A stretch of DNA of 64,000 nucleotides from CAYWEM01 sp964457225 (GCA_964457225.1 CAYWEM010000009.1:43292-107291), one strand, 5' to 3'. Positions 7,757-18,500 are shown, counted from the first letter of the stretch. A program made the numbers and translations. Notes: generated by a model not told the origin, from the sequence alone.

Positions 7757-8986
7757 TCAGCCGCCGAAATCGTCGTAAAGAACGTTGCTTTCTTCCACGC
7801 CCAGGCTGTCCAGCATGCGCAGGACCGCCTGCAGCATCAGCGGCGGACCGCAGATGTAGTACTCGCAGTCTTCCGGGGCCGGATGATCTTTCAGGTAGAG
7901 GTCATACAGGACCTGGTGGATGAAACCCCGTGGTCCCTGCCAGTTTTCCTCGGGCAGAGGCTCGGAAAGGGCCAGGTGCCAGGAAAAATTGGGATGCCCG
8001 GCGGCCAGTTCATCTAAATCCCGGCGATAGAACAGCTCGCGCAAAGACCTGGCTCCGTACCAGTATGAAATCCGGCGTTGTGAACCGAGCCGGATTAACT
8101 GGTCGAAGATATGGGAGCGCATCGGGGCCATTCCGGCGCCGCCGCCGATAAAAACCATCTCGGCGTCGCCCGGCCTGGCGAAGAATTCACCGAAGGGGCC
8201 GGAAACGACCACCTGATCTCCGGGTTTCAGTCTGAAAAGCCAGGAAGACACTTTGCCCGGTGGTACAGAGGCCCGGCTGGCCGGAGGCGGAGTGGCGATT
8301 CTGACGTTGAGCATGATCAGGCCTTTTTCCAGGGGGTAATTGGCCATTGAATAAGCCCTGGTTTCCGGCTCGGTGACCCGGGAATGGTAGCGCCAGATAT
8401 CCGACTGATCCCAATCCGGTCTGAACTTTTCATCTATCTCGAAATCGCGGAAGGAGAGTTCGTGGGGCGGGCATTCTATCTGGATGAAGCCGCCGGCCCG
8501 GAAATCCATTTCCTCGCCGGCCGGGAGCTCCAGGACCAGTTCCTTGATAAAGGTGGCCACGTTGTGGTTTGAACGCACCTTGCAGGTCCACTTGCGGGCG
8601 GCGAACACTTCCGCCGGTAATTCTATGGAGAGATCGTTTTTCAGGGTGAACTGGCAGGAAAGCCGGACTCCATCGCGGGCCTCACGCCGGCTGATATGAG
8701 CGGTTTCAGTCGGCAGAATTTCCCGGCCGCCCGATTTGACGGTCACTTTGCACTGGCCGCAGGTGCCGCCGCCGCCGCAGGCCGAAGAAATGAAGATTCC
8801 CTGGTCAGCCAGAGTAGTCAGCAGTTTGCCGCCGGCCTCGACCTGCAGGGCCTGGTCCTGTTTATCGTTGATGATTATTCTGACTTCGCCGGCGGTGACC
8901 AGCTTCGACTTGGCCAGCAGGATCAGCATTACCAGCAGCAGGATCAGGCCGACAAAGAGCAATACTCCGAGCAGGATTTCAATCAC
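7757..8986 (-). CDS. nqrF: Na+-translocating NADH:quinone reductase subunit F
   Basis: NqrF oxidises NADH and feeds electrons into the Na+ pump. A single N-terminal membrane helix (ILLGVLLFVGLILLLVMLILLA) is followed by a 2Fe-2S ferredoxin domain with the Cys cluster in SACGGGGTCGQCKV and RLSCQF, an FAD domain with RAYSMANYP, and an NAD(P)H domain (FIGGGAGMAPMRS, YYICGPPLML). I prefer the GTG start at 8986: it has GGAG 8 nt upstream and gives 409 residues, close to the 408 of Vibrio NqrF. An upstream TTG (9019) would add 11 residues. Confidence 0.95.
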   Translation of the reverse strand: MIEILLGVLLFVGLILLLVMLILLAKSKLVTAGEVRIIINDKQDQALQVEAGGKLLTTLADQGIFISSACGGGGTCGQCKVTVKSGGREILPTETAHISRREARDGVRLSCQFTLKNDLSIELPAEVFAARKWTCKVRSNHNVATFIKELVLELPAGEEMDFRAGGFIQIECPPHELSFRDFEIDEKFRPDWDQSDIWRYHSRVTEPETRAYSMANYPLEKGLIMLNVRIATPPPASRASVPPGKVSSWLFRLKPGDQVVVSGPFGEFFARPGDAEMVFIGGGAGMAPMRSHIFDQLIRLGSQRRISYWYGARSLRELFYRRDLDELAAGHPNFSWHLALSEPLPEENWQGPRGFIHQVLYDLYLKDHPAPEDCEYYICGPPLMLQAVLRMLDSLGVEESNVLYDDFGG

Positions 8987-9025
8987 GGCCTGACTCCGCT
9001 GAAAGAAAAGCGCATTCAATCAGGT

Positions 9026-9637
9026 TCACAACTGGATTCCCGAAAAAATCATGAAAGCAACGGCCATCAGGCCGACGGTGATGAAGGTTATCCCGAGTCC
9101 GCGCAAACCTTCGGGGACATTGCTGTATTTCATCTTTTCCCTGATGCCGGCCAGGCCGATAACGGCCAGGGCGAAACCAATGCCGGAACCAAGCCCGAAT
9201 ACCAGGCTCTGGGGGAAATTGTAGTCTCTTTCCACCATCAGCAGGGAACCGCCCAGGATGGCGCAATTCACCGTGATCAGCGGCAGGAAAATACCGAGCG
9301 TCTGGTAAAGCGCGGGGAAAAAGCGGTCCAGGAACATTTCCAGGATCTGGACCATGGCGGCGATGACTCCGATATAGCAGATCAGGCCGATAAAGGTCAG
9401 GTCAAGGTTTTCCATCCCGGCCCAGGCCAGGCCGCCCTGCCGCAGCAGATATCTGAAAATGAGATTGTTGACTGGTACCGTGATGGCCTGAACCACCACA
9501 ACCGCTATGCCCAGGCCGACGGCCGCCTTGACTCTTTTGGAAACGGCGATAAAAGTGCACATTCCCAGGAAAAAAGCCAGGGCCATGTTTTCAATGAAAA
9601 CCGACTTGATGAAAAGATTAAGGTAATCGGCCAGCAC
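9026..9637 (-). CDS. nqrE: Na+-translocating NADH:quinone reductase subunit E
   Basis: A 203-residue integral membrane subunit with about six helices, homologous to RnfA. It helps form the Na+ channel and, with NqrD, binds the intramembrane iron centre. Recognisable stretches are ENMALAFFLGMCTFIAVSK and FLPLITVNCAILGGSLLM, which hold the conserved cysteines. The start is GTG, supported by AAGGAG 5 nt upstream. It sits 2 nt downstream of nqrD. Confidence 0.95.
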   Translation of the reverse strand: MLADYLNLFIKSVFIENMALAFFLGMCTFIAVSKRVKAAVGLGIAVVVVQAITVPVNNLIFRYLLRQGGLAWAGMENLDLTFIGLICYIGVIAAMVQILEMFLDRFFPALYQTLGIFLPLITVNCAILGGSLLMVERDYNFPQSLVFGLGSGIGFALAVIGLAGIREKMKYSNVPEGLRGLGITFITVGLMAVAFMIFSGIQL

Positions 9638-9639
9638 GT

Positions 9640-10260
9640 TTACTCCTTCTCCACCTGGTCGCGGTAAAGACTGCGGATAGCCCAGATCAGCAGTCCGATC
9701 AGGATAAACGCCGAAGGGGGGAGCTGCATCAGGCCGTTGGGCACGAACCAGCCTCCCTCGGCCTGGGGGCGTAAGACGGTCTGCCCGAGAAGTCTCCCAG
9801 TGCCCAGCAGTTCCCGGAAGAACCCGACGTAGAGCAGGACGAAGGCATAACCCAATCCGTTACCTATGCCGTCGATAAAACTGGGGAAGGGAGGGTTTTT
9901 CATGGCAAAAGCCTCGGCCCGGCCCATGACAATGCAATTGGTGATGATCAGCCCCACGTAAACCGACAACTGCTTGCTGATATCGAAAAATAGTGCTTTT
10001 AAAACCTGGTCAACTACCATGACCAGGGAGGCGATGATGGTCATTTGCACGATGATGCGAATGGAAACGGGAATGTAGTTGCGGATGGAGCTGACCGCCA
10101 GGTTGGACAGTGATATGACGAAAAGCACCGCTCCGATCATGACCAGGGTGGTCTGCAGTTGCGCGGTCACGGCCAGGGCGGAACATATCCCGAGTATCTG
10201 CAGGGCGATCGGGTTGTTGCGCAGAATCGGGCTGAGCAGTATTTCCCTGGTTTTGCTCAT
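9640..10260 (-). CDS. nqrD: Na+-translocating NADH:quinone reductase subunit D
   Basis: A 206-residue membrane subunit, homologous to RnfE and inverted relative to NqrE. The motifs IALQILGICSALAVTAQLQT and LIITNCIVMGRAEAFAMKN carry the two conserved cysteines that coordinate the intramembrane Fe centre. It overlaps nqrC by 4 nt (ATGA), indicating coupled translation. Confidence 0.95.
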   Translation of the reverse strand: MSKTREILLSPILRNNPIALQILGICSALAVTAQLQTTLVMIGAVLFVISLSNLAVSSIRNYIPVSIRIIVQMTIIASLVMVVDQVLKALFFDISKQLSVYVGLIITNCIVMGRAEAFAMKNPPFPSFIDGIGNGLGYAFVLLYVGFFRELLGTGRLLGQTVLRPQAEGGWFVPNGLMQLPPSAFILIGLLIWAIRSLYRDQVEKE

Positions 10261-11027
10261 TGTAATTCCCCCGCCCTTACCCTGGCCAGAAAAGGTCCGA
10301 AAGCCTTTTCCCCCAGCCAGAAACGCACCGTGTTCTGTACTCCCCGGCTGGTCAGGGTGGCCCCGGCGATTCCATCCACTCTGAATTCATCGGGAATCGG
10401 CATTACTTTGCCCATGGCCACGGTTACTGCCGGCAGCCAGTTTTCGTCAAAAGCTTTCTTGCCGGTCCAAAGGGCCTGCCAGCGGGGATTGTCAATTTCT
10501 CCTCCCAGGCCCGGCGTTTCTCCGTGTTCATAAAAAGTCAGTCCGGCGATTGTCCTGGTGTCGGCTTCCAGGGCCAGGAAACCGCGCATGGTTGACCAGA
10601 GTCCCATACCGTAGACGGGCAGGATGATTTTTTGCAAAGTCCCGTCAGCGGCTTTGACCAGGTAAACCAGGGCGGGCCGGGGGATTCGCCGCACCTGGGC
10701 CGGGTCCTGGTCTCCAGGCAGTTGTTCGGAAAGAGCCGGGTTACGGAGCACCTCGTCCAGGCTGTAGCTTTCCGGGCTGAAATCTTCCAGTACCGCTCCG
10801 GTGGGTAGATCGACAACCAGCGCTTCAATGTTTTTGAAAGCCGAGGGAATGTCTATCCCCTTCCGGTAAATACCGGCGGCGACCAGCACGTTGCGGCGCA
10901 TTTCCCGGTCGCGGTTTTTTTCCACCACCGGCTTGAGCAGGACCGCCACCATGGAAACTACCACTGAACAGGCCAGGCAGACCAGGAAGGCCACCTTGAT
11001 TGTTTGAACGCGGTTTTCAGAGGCCAT
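10257..11027 (-). CDS. nqrC: Na+-translocating NADH:quinone reductase subunit C
   Basis: NqrC carries a covalent FMN in its periplasmic domain. One N-terminal helix (VAFLVCLACSVVVSMVAVLL) anchors it. The flavinylation site is in DGIAGATLTSRGVQ, matching the ApbE target pattern in which a Thr is modified. FYEHGETPGLGGEI is the conserved FMN-binding stretch. It overlaps nqrB by 11 nt and nqrD by 4 nt. Confidence 0.95.
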   Translation of the reverse strand: MASENRVQTIKVAFLVCLACSVVVSMVAVLLKPVVEKNRDREMRRNVLVAAGIYRKGIDIPSAFKNIEALVVDLPTGAVLEDFSPESYSLDEVLRNPALSEQLPGDQDPAQVRRIPRPALVYLVKAADGTLQKIILPVYGMGLWSTMRGFLALEADTRTIAGLTFYEHGETPGLGGEIDNPRWQALWTGKKAFDENWLPAVTVAMGKVMPIPDEFRVDGIAGATLTSRGVQNTVRFWLGEKAFGPFLARVRAGELQ

Positions 11028-12216
11028 GACGCCTCCGGCGTTTTTTCAGGTGGGACTGCAGCGCCAGGTAATCCATCAGGGGCGCGAAGGTGTTGGCAAA
11101 GAGAATGGCCAGCATAATGCCGTCAGGATAAGCCGGGTTGACCACTCTGACCAGAACGGTCAGAAAACCTATCAGGGCTCCGTAATAGTACTTGCCTCGT
11201 TCACTCTGGGCGGCGCTGACCGGGTCGGTGGCCATGAAAACGACACCGAAGGCGAAACCGCCCAGCACCAGGTGCCAGAGCGGCGGCATGGCGAACATGG
11301 GGTTGGTGCTGCTGCCGATCAGGTTGAACATCAATGCCGTGGCGGCCATGGCCCCAAGCGCCCCCAGCATGATCCGCCAGGAAGCGATTCCGCTGACGAT
11401 CAGGATCAGGGCGCCGATCAGGCAGGCCAGGGTGGAAGTCTCGCCCATGGAGCCAGGAATCGTGCCCAGGAAAGACTGCCACCAGGTATGGCCGGCGGCC
11501 GTGTAACCCTCCAGTGCCGCCAGGGAAAGAGGGGTGGCGCTGGAATAACCGTCCACCGCCACCCAGACCGAGGTTCCCGAAAACTGGGCCGGGTAGGCGA
11601 AAAACAGGAAGGCCCGGGTGACCAGGGCCGGGTTGAACACGTTCATCCCGGTGCCGCCGAAAACCTCCTTGCCGATGACAACGCCGAAAATCGTGGCCAG
11701 GGCGACCTGCCAGAGCGGGATGGTTGGAGGCAGAATCAGGGGGATCAGAAAACTGGTGACGAAAAATCCTTCGTTTACTTCGTGGCGGCGCAGGACGGCA
11801 AAAACAACTTCACAAAGTCCTCCGGCAATCACGCAGACGATGTACACCGGGAAAAAATAAAGGGCGCCGTGGACGATATTTGCGCTCATGCTGGCCGGAT
11901 CGTAACCGCAGCCCAGCCAGGAAATGACCGCTCCGCGCCAGCCGGCCGCGGTCAGGCCGGCCAGCTTCTGCAGGGCCAGGTTGGCCTGCAGGCCGGTGTT
12001 GTAAAGAGCCATGAAAAAACAGGGCAGAAGCGACATAACGACCACGCTCATCATGCGCTTCAAATCGAGGGCATCCCGCAGGTGCACACTACCCACGGCA
12101 CGATTGCCGGTCGTATAGAGAAAGGAATCCATCATTTCAAAAACAGGCTGCAGAGGAGCCAGTTTCCCGCCCGGCTTGAAGTGTCGCTGCTGTTTTTCCA
12201 GGAAACTTCTCAGCAT
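11017..12216 (-). CDS. nqrB: Na+-translocating NADH:quinone reductase subunit B
   Basis: The large membrane subunit (399 aa, about ten helices) binds riboflavin and a covalent FMN and takes part in Na+ translocation. GGTGMNVFNPALVTRAFLFF is the conserved core, and DGYSSATPLSLAAL matches the position of the flavinylated threonine in NqrB (usually SGAT; here SSAT). ATDPVSAAQSERGKYYYG is typical of the C-terminus. Its ATG overlaps the nqrA stop (TGATG). Confidence 0.95.
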   Translation of the reverse strand: MLRSFLEKQQRHFKPGGKLAPLQPVFEMMDSFLYTTGNRAVGSVHLRDALDLKRMMSVVVMSLLPCFFMALYNTGLQANLALQKLAGLTAAGWRGAVISWLGCGYDPASMSANIVHGALYFFPVYIVCVIAGGLCEVVFAVLRRHEVNEGFFVTSFLIPLILPPTIPLWQVALATIFGVVIGKEVFGGTGMNVFNPALVTRAFLFFAYPAQFSGTSVWVAVDGYSSATPLSLAALEGYTAAGHTWWQSFLGTIPGSMGETSTLACLIGALILIVSGIASWRIMLGALGAMAATALMFNLIGSSTNPMFAMPPLWHLVLGGFAFGVVFMATDPVSAAQSERGKYYYGALIGFLTVLVRVVNPAYPDGIMLAILFANTFAPLMDYLALQSHLKKRRRRHGL

Positions 12217-13631
12217 CAGCCCTCTTTTTCCAGCAGATCCAGGGTATGCCTGAGCATGGGCCCGTAATCGTATTTTCCGGGACAGGCGAAAGTACAGAGC
12301 GCCAGGTCTTCCTGGTCCAGTTCCAGTGCGCCCAGCGCCTCAGCCTGGTCCAGATCTCCGGTGATGAGAGCTTTTAAAAGAAAGGTGGGCATGAGCTCCA
12401 GAGGCATCATTTTTTCGTAACTGCCGATTGGAATCATGGCCCGCGGGCTGCCGTGCAGAGAAGCGGAAAAATCAAAGGCCTTCGGCGGCAGAAAAGCACC
12501 CAAAAACGACCTGGTCAGGGAATACGCGTTTCTTCCGGGCCGGGCCCAGCCCAGGAGTTTTCGTTCTCCGCCTTCGGAAATCACGCTCACCTGCCGGTGG
12601 AAGCGACCCAGGAAGTTTTCTCCCGGAATGCAACAACGCCCGGCTAAAACGGAGCCGGAAATGATCCTCAGGTTTTCGCCCTGCAGTTCTCCGGCTGAAA
12701 TGTCGTTCAGGTCGGCGCCGATCCTGGTTTTGAGCAGGCGGGGCCGCAGTACGCCGGGGCCGGCCAGGGAAATAACGCGCTCAACCGGCAGGCGGCCCTG
12801 CAGGAAGAAAGAGCCGATGGCGCTGACATCCTGGTAATCTATGTACCAGACCGATTTCCCCCTTTTCACCGGGTCGATGAAGTGAATGTGAGTGCCGGGC
12901 AGGCCGGACGGGTGCGGTCCCAGGAAAAGGGCGGTGCTGACTTCGGGCAGGTCTTCCCCGGGCAGGTCGGGGCCGGGTCTGCGGCAGAGAAAAACCGGTT
13001 TTTCAACCAAGCGGGCCAGGGCCAGCAGTCCGGCCCGGAAACTCTTGCCGTTGTCCAGGATGAACTTCTCCGGCGGGGGCGCGAGGGGCTGGCTGTCCAT
13101 GGCGGTAACAAAAAGTGAAGCGGGCCATTCACCGGGCCGCGGTGTCCGGCTGAAAGGCCGACTGCGCAGTGTGACCCACAAGCCCGATTCAACCAGGGCG
13201 GAACGAATTGTTTGCGCCGGCAGGTTGCTGAGCTCGTTTTCTCCGTAGGCCGGAAAGGGAAGGGCTTCATCTCCTTCCACCGCGATAACCACCGACAGCA
13301 GGCGGCGCTTGGCGCCGCGGTTGACGGCCTGCACCCGGCCGCCGGCCGGGGCCGTGAACAGGGCTTCGGGATTTCCCTTGTCCCGCATCAGGGGTTGGCC
13401 GATTTTTACTTCTTCTCCGACCTTGACCAGTATTTCCGGCTTGAGTCCCGGGTAATCGTCTCCCAGCAGGCCGACAGTTCCGGTGGGATTGCCGTCTTCC
13501 AGGATATCTCCGGGTTGCCCGGGCAGGGGCAGGTCAAGACCTTTTCGCAGGCGGAAGATGAGCTTGTCTTTTGGATTTCTCCGGCCTTGACCCTGGATAA
13601 GATTGTGTGCCGCGGCTGTTTTCTGCATCAT
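12216..13631 (-). CDS. nqrA: Na+-translocating NADH:quinone reductase subunit A
   Basis: NqrA is the peripheral subunit associated with quinone binding. Its 471 residues are typical in length. Features include the N-terminal barrel-sandwich segment (GLLGDDYPGLKPEILVKVGEEVKIGQPL) and HFIDPVKRGKSVWYIDYQDV. It is the first gene of a seven-gene minus-strand operon nqrABCDEF-apbE. There are adjacent ATGs at 13631 and 13628, no Shine-Dalgarno, and a promoter whose start point should be about 6 nt before the ATG. Confidence 0.93.
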   Translation of the reverse strand: MMQKTAAAHNLIQGQGRRNPKDKLIFRLRKGLDLPLPGQPGDILEDGNPTGTVGLLGDDYPGLKPEILVKVGEEVKIGQPLMRDKGNPEALFTAPAGGRVQAVNRGAKRRLLSVVIAVEGDEALPFPAYGENELSNLPAQTIRSALVESGLWVTLRSRPFSRTPRPGEWPASLFVTAMDSQPLAPPPEKFILDNGKSFRAGLLALARLVEKPVFLCRRPGPDLPGEDLPEVSTALFLGPHPSGLPGTHIHFIDPVKRGKSVWYIDYQDVSAIGSFFLQGRLPVERVISLAGPGVLRPRLLKTRIGADLNDISAGELQGENLRIISGSVLAGRCCIPGENFLGRFHRQVSVISEGGERKLLGWARPGRNAYSLTRSFLGAFLPPKAFDFSASLHGSPRAMIPIGSYEKMMPLELMPTFLLKALITGDLDQAEALGALELDQEDLALCTFACPGKYDYGPMLRHTLDLLEKEG

Positions 13632-13643
13632 TGAAGAAATAGT

Positions 13644-13672
13644 ATTTTACCGGGGTGAAAAAGGCAAGTCAA
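13644..13672 (-). promoter_or_regulatory. Promoter of the nqr operon (ultrashort leader)
   Basis: On the minus strand: TTGACT (13672-13667), 17-nt spacer, TAAAAT (13649-13644), then 12 nt to the nqrA ATG. Five of six bases match the consensus in each hexamer. The expected leader is about 6 nt and contains no ribosome-binding site. Confidence 0.65.
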
Positions 13673-13731
13673 GGAATTCAAAGCCAGGCGGGGAAATCAA
13701 CCCGAAGCCCCGGCAACAATTGAACGCCGGC

Positions 13732-15411
13732 TCAGAAAACGTGGCCCAACCCGGCTGTCAGGCGGTCGCGCCGGCCGTGGCCGCTTGTTTCCGCTATCCA
13801 GCCCCGGCGGGAAAGTCTATCCCAGGAAACAAAGGCGTAAAAAGGCAGGCCGGAAGGTTGCCAGCTGCATTGCAGACGCCAGGAAAGGGCTCTGTCCCTG
13901 AGGGGGAAATCGTTGCTGATGTCTTCCCGGTAACGGTCCAAACCCTGGATCGAATGAAAATCCAGGTAGTGGAAAGAACCGCCGGCTTCCAGGCCGCGCC
14001 ATTTGAAAGACAGGGAAGAAGAAAAAGCCGGACCGTAGGCAAAATAATAGCCGTGCTCGTGCAGCGGGGTTTTAGTGCCCTCAAGATCGTTGTGCAGTTG
14101 ATAGCCGTCCAGGGCCAGGGACTCAATCATGGAAAAATGAACTGAAGCCGCAAGCTGGACCTGCAAGGTGAAAATTCCGTTGTAAAGCACCAGGTCGGCC
14201 AGGGGGCCGATCAGGTGTACTGCGGAAAGCCGGTCCGATAAAGCCGGGTATTTCTGCAATGACAGTTCAAATCCGCTCCAGGGGCCCAGGTAAAAAGCGA
14301 ATCCCCGCCTGCGTTCCGAATCGTCCAGTTCTATGTTCTGCGCCAGGAACCCCAGGTAGGCCACCCGGGCGCTGCCGGAAAACTCGCGGTTCAAAGCCAG
14401 GTTGAACTCCAGGAAACTCATGCTGTCATCGGAAAGCCATTTTTCACTGTGACCCTCATCAAGGTAGCCCGGGATGGTAACCAGCCTGCTACCGCCTCCC
14501 AGCCAGAAAGCCCGCCCGCTTTGCTCTCCGCCGGACAGCAGGCCTGCGGCCAGGCGCAGGCCATGGCCGGGCTGGTCATCGAGGGCGGCGAACCGGGGCG
14601 GGTTGAGCAGTTTGGCGTTGCGTCCCCAGATCAGGTTGTTTGCCCGGCCGGGGAAATTTATGAGCCAGGCCAGCAGGTCAGTCAGCCAGCCGCCTTTTTT
14701 GGCGCGCAGCATTTCACTTATCTGGAAAAAGTTTTCCCCGATGGGGAATCCGCCCAAAGGAGTGAAAACCTGGTCGTTGATCGAAATGACTTCACGGAAT
14801 TCCGATACGTATTCCCAGAATGAAGATACCGCCAGGCTGTAAAGCAGGGATTGCCCCAGGTTCAGGGAGTTGCTCCGGGCCAGGGTGTAGTAAATGGCGC
14901 CGGCCGGGGCATGGGTCCAGTTGACCCGGAAATAGTTGTTGTCGAAACGCCAGGCCGAAAAACCCAGGAATCTCTTTTTCTGGTCAGCCCAGGTCGGTTC
15001 GTAATCCCAGTCGACCTGCATGGTTTCCTGCTGGATGAACCAGTAATTGGCGGTGGAAACGGCGATCAGGGCCAGGTTGCTGAAAAAGGCCCGCCGGCCG
15101 GGACCGGCCCCTTTCTTTTTCGGTGCCTTAGCCAACAAGACACTTTTCCCCCCAGGTTTATCCGGCCAGATCCATCTGAAACGCGACAGTCGCAAATCGG
15201 GCAGGGGCGGCAGCCAGGAAACCGCCTTTCCTGAGAGGAATTCGTTTTCAGCCGCCCGGCTTATGGTCAGGGTGAAGAGCGGGAATTCGTCAAAACTGAA
15301 AAACGAGGCGGTGGATCGGCTGTTTTCCCTGTCAGCCGGGGCAAACCCGGCAAAACTCAATGAAACCAGCAACAGCAATACGATCGGGGTTGTCGATATT
15401 GGCCTGGGCAT
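13732..15411 (-). CDS. DUF3943 family exported protein
   Basis: A 559-residue protein with an N-terminal signal peptide (TTPIVLLLLVSLSFAGFA). Residues about 165-235 resemble DUF3943 (NYFRVNWTHAPAGAIYYTLARS, FWEYVSEFREVISINDQVFT, GGFPIGE). The C-terminal half alternates aromatic and polar residues and ends in VF, suggesting an outer-membrane beta barrel. Its function is not known. It is transcribed away from the fusion gene at 15553 and downstream of nothing; it reads towards nqrA but is separated from it by the nqr promoter. Confidence 0.75.
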   Translation of the reverse strand: MPRPISTTPIVLLLLVSLSFAGFAPADRENSRSTASFFSFDEFPLFTLTISRAAENEFLSGKAVSWLPPLPDLRLSRFRWIWPDKPGGKSVLLAKAPKKKGAGPGRRAFFSNLALIAVSTANYWFIQQETMQVDWDYEPTWADQKKRFLGFSAWRFDNNYFRVNWTHAPAGAIYYTLARSNSLNLGQSLLYSLAVSSFWEYVSEFREVISINDQVFTPLGGFPIGENFFQISEMLRAKKGGWLTDLLAWLINFPGRANNLIWGRNAKLLNPPRFAALDDQPGHGLRLAAGLLSGGEQSGRAFWLGGGSRLVTIPGYLDEGHSEKWLSDDSMSFLEFNLALNREFSGSARVAYLGFLAQNIELDDSERRRGFAFYLGPWSGFELSLQKYPALSDRLSAVHLIGPLADLVLYNGIFTLQVQLAASVHFSMIESLALDGYQLHNDLEGTKTPLHEHGYYFAYGPAFSSSLSFKWRGLEAGGSFHYLDFHSIQGLDRYREDISNDFPLRDRALSWRLQCSWQPSGLPFYAFVSWDRLSRRGWIAETSGHGRRDRLTAGLGHVF

Positions 15412-15423
15412 GGATTGTTTTTT

Positions 15424-15453
15424 ATTATATCATCCGAACAAGACCGGAGGCAA
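15424..15453 (-). promoter_or_regulatory. Promoter of the DUF3943 gene
   Basis: On the minus strand: TTGCCT (15453-15448), 18-nt spacer, TATAAT (15429-15424), then 12 nt to the ATG at 15411. The -10 is a perfect consensus. No Shine-Dalgarno lies in the short predicted leader. Confidence 0.6.
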
Positions 15454-15552
15454 GGAGCATTCTTCAGCCTTAAAGGCCGCCGCCTCTTTACCGGGCCGGC
15501 CAATACATTTAAAATGGGTTCTGCCGGGATTCGAAAACAGGAGCAGCCGGTC

Positions 15553-18500
15553 ATGAGGAAAAAACAAAACCTGGTGGAAAAGGCGGCCAGGCTCGCCGCT
15601 GAGCATTACAGCCTGGAGGGGCTGATTTCAGAACTGCCCGGAGAAATCGACCGCAATTTCAAGTTGAGTACTTCCGGGGGCGGGGACTTTTTACTGAAAC
15701 TCAGCCCGCCGGAAACCCGTCCTGCATACCTGGATTTTCAAGTCGGCATCCTGGAGCACCTGGCCGCCGAACCCCGAAGTTTTCTATTCCCCCGGGTGCT
15801 GAAAAACAGAAGCGGCGAATACCTGAGCCGGTTTGAGGACGAACAGGGTCAATCCTGTCAGGCCCGCCTGCTGACCTGGATTCCCGGCCGCACCTGGGCC
15901 GGGGTCAATCCCCGGGGGCCGCGGCTGCTGGAAAACCTGGGGGTTAAATGCGCCGCCGTGGTCCAGGCCCTGGCTTCCTTCGATCATCCCGAAGCGCATC
16001 TGCCCCACGACTGGGATCCAAGGCGGGCGGCCTGGACCGCGAATCACCTGGATTTATTCAATGATCGTGAACGGACATTGCTGGAGTTCTTTCTGGGCCT
16101 GTTCCAGGAAAGAGCCGGGCTGTTGAACGGATTGCGCCGCAGTCTGATCCACAACGACGCCAATGATCTCAACATCCTGGTCGGCACTGATCCGAAACAG
16201 CCGCAGGTCACGGCCCTGCTCGATTACGGCGATGCACGCCACACCTGGACGGTGAACGAAGCTGCGGTAACCCTGGCCTATGTTCTGGCCGACCGACCCG
16301 ATCCTCTCGGAGCTGCAAATCATTTTTTACGGGGCTTCAACAGTGTGACAGCTCTGCTGGACGAAGAACTGGAAGCGCTTTATCTGCTGATCGGCTTGAG
16401 GCTGGTGATCAGTGTCTGTAAATCGAGGCTGAACAAGAAGCTGAATCCGAGGAACCCGTACCTGCAGGTCAGTGATGCTCCTGCCTGGAGATTGCTGCAT
16501 TGCTGGAGGGAAATCCCGGCCGCCCTGGCCGGTTGTTCATTTCGCGCGGCCTGCGGGCGTCCGGCTCTGCCGGATCGCCCCCTTTTCGACCAATGGGCCG
16601 CCGGCCGGAAATGGAAAATCAGCGATCTTTTACCCGGCAGGTCAAGCCGGAACCTGCACAGAATAGACCTGAGCGTCGGCAGTACTTTTTTGGGGAATTT
16701 CAGCGTTTATCGGCGTCCGGAAATGTTCAGCCCGGAAATGTCCGAGTTTTTAAAAAACAGTCCCGGGGTGATCCCGGCCGGAGGGTACGCGGAAGCCCGG
16801 CCTTTCTATTCGACTCCTGCTTTCCGGCGGGAAGGAGAAAACGGACCCGAGTATCGCTGCCTGCATCTGGGACTGGATCTATGGCAATCGGCCGGAACAG
16901 AGGTGGCCGCTCCGTATCCCGGAGAAATCTGGGACTGGGCCGACAACAACCTGGAAAAGGATTACGGCGCGACTGTTATCCTGCGTCACAGGTACGCTCC
17001 GGGGCGCTACTTTTTCACGCTTTACGGCCACCTGGCCAGGTCCAGCCTGTCTGGACTGGAAAAAGGCCGTAAACTGAAGGCCGGGCAGGTGTTTGCCGCC
17101 ATGGGGCCGTGGGAGGAAAACGGTAACTGGCCGCCGCACCTGCATTTCCAGATTGTTCTTGACCTGCTTGACAACAAGGGCGACTTTCCCGGTGCCGCGT
17201 TTCCATCCTCCTGGGCGCTGTGGTCGGGGCTTTGTCCCGACCCAAACCTGCTCTTCAAGGAAGAAGTCCTGGTTCCCGCCGAAAAACCCGATCCCGCGAT
17301 TCTGCGCGCTGAACTGCTGGGTGCCAGCCTGAGTCTCTCCTACGAACAGCCGCTGAAAATCGTGCGTGGTGAAATGCAGTACCTGGTGAGCGAATGCGGC
17401 CGGCTTTACCTGGATACGGTAAACAACGTGGCCCAGGTGGGTCATGAACATCCCCGGGTTGTCACCGCCGGGCAGAGGCAGATGGCTGTATTGAACACCA
17501 ATACCCGTTACCTGCATGACAAGATCATCGAATACGCGGCCGCCCTGCTGGCCGCACTGCCCGCCCGGCTGGAAGTGCTTTTCTTTGTCAATTCAGGAAG
17601 TGAAGCCAATGAACTGGCCTTGCGCCTGGCCCGCAACCACAGCTCAGAGCGCGATGTTATCGTTCTTGATCACGCCTATCACGGCAACAGCACCGGCTGC
17701 ATCGACATAAGCCCGTACAAGTTCTCCGGGCCGGGCGGCCGGGGTTGTCCGGCTTTCACCCGGGTCGCTCCCCTGCCCGATACTTTTCGCGGTCTTTACC
17801 GCGGCCCCGATCCGGACAACGCAAGGAAGTACGCCGCTCATGTCGGAGAAATCATCGGTGAACTGAAAAAAGCCGGGCGCAAACCCGCGGCTTTCATCGC
17901 CGAAAGCATGGCCGGCTGCGGAGGACAGGTGGTTTTCCCTAAAGGATACCTGGAAGCTGTTTATCAGCAGGTCAGGCAGGCCGGGGGGCTGTGCATCGCC
18001 GATGAAGTCCAGACCGGATTCGGCCGGGTCGGGGAGAGGTTCTGGGCCTTTGAACTGCAGGGAGTGGAACCCGACATCGTCACCATGGGCAAGCCCATGG
18101 GCAACGGGCATCCGCTGGGAGCGGTGGCCTGCACCCGGAAATTGGCCGAGTCCTTCGCCAACGGCATGGAATACTTCAATACTTTCGGCGGCAACCCGGT
18201 TTCCTGCGCCGTCGGTCTTGAAGTCCTGCGGGTGATCAGGGAAGACGGCCTGCAGGAGAACGCCCTTAAGGTCGGTTCAATGCTTCGGGAGGGTTTAGTT
18301 CAATTACAGGGTGAATGGCCTTTGCTGGCCGATATCCGCGGCCACGGACTCTTCCTCGGCCTGGAGCTGAACCTGGATGATCTTGAACCGGCCGCGGAGC
18401 AATGCGCCTACCTGGTTGAAAGGATGAAAGAACAGGGAGTGCTGATGAGTATTGACGGACCGGATCACAATGTGGTCAAGATCAAGCCGCCGCTTTGTTT

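Noticed and set aside
8696..9667. 323-codon plus-strand frame
   Set aside because: Lies antisense to nqrF and nqrE; low-complexity composition (many Gln, Asp, Gly) typical of a shadow frame.
11026..12267. 413-codon plus-strand frame
   Set aside because: Antisense to nqrB, rich in Gly, Gln, His and Arg; no domain. Shadow of a membrane-protein gene.
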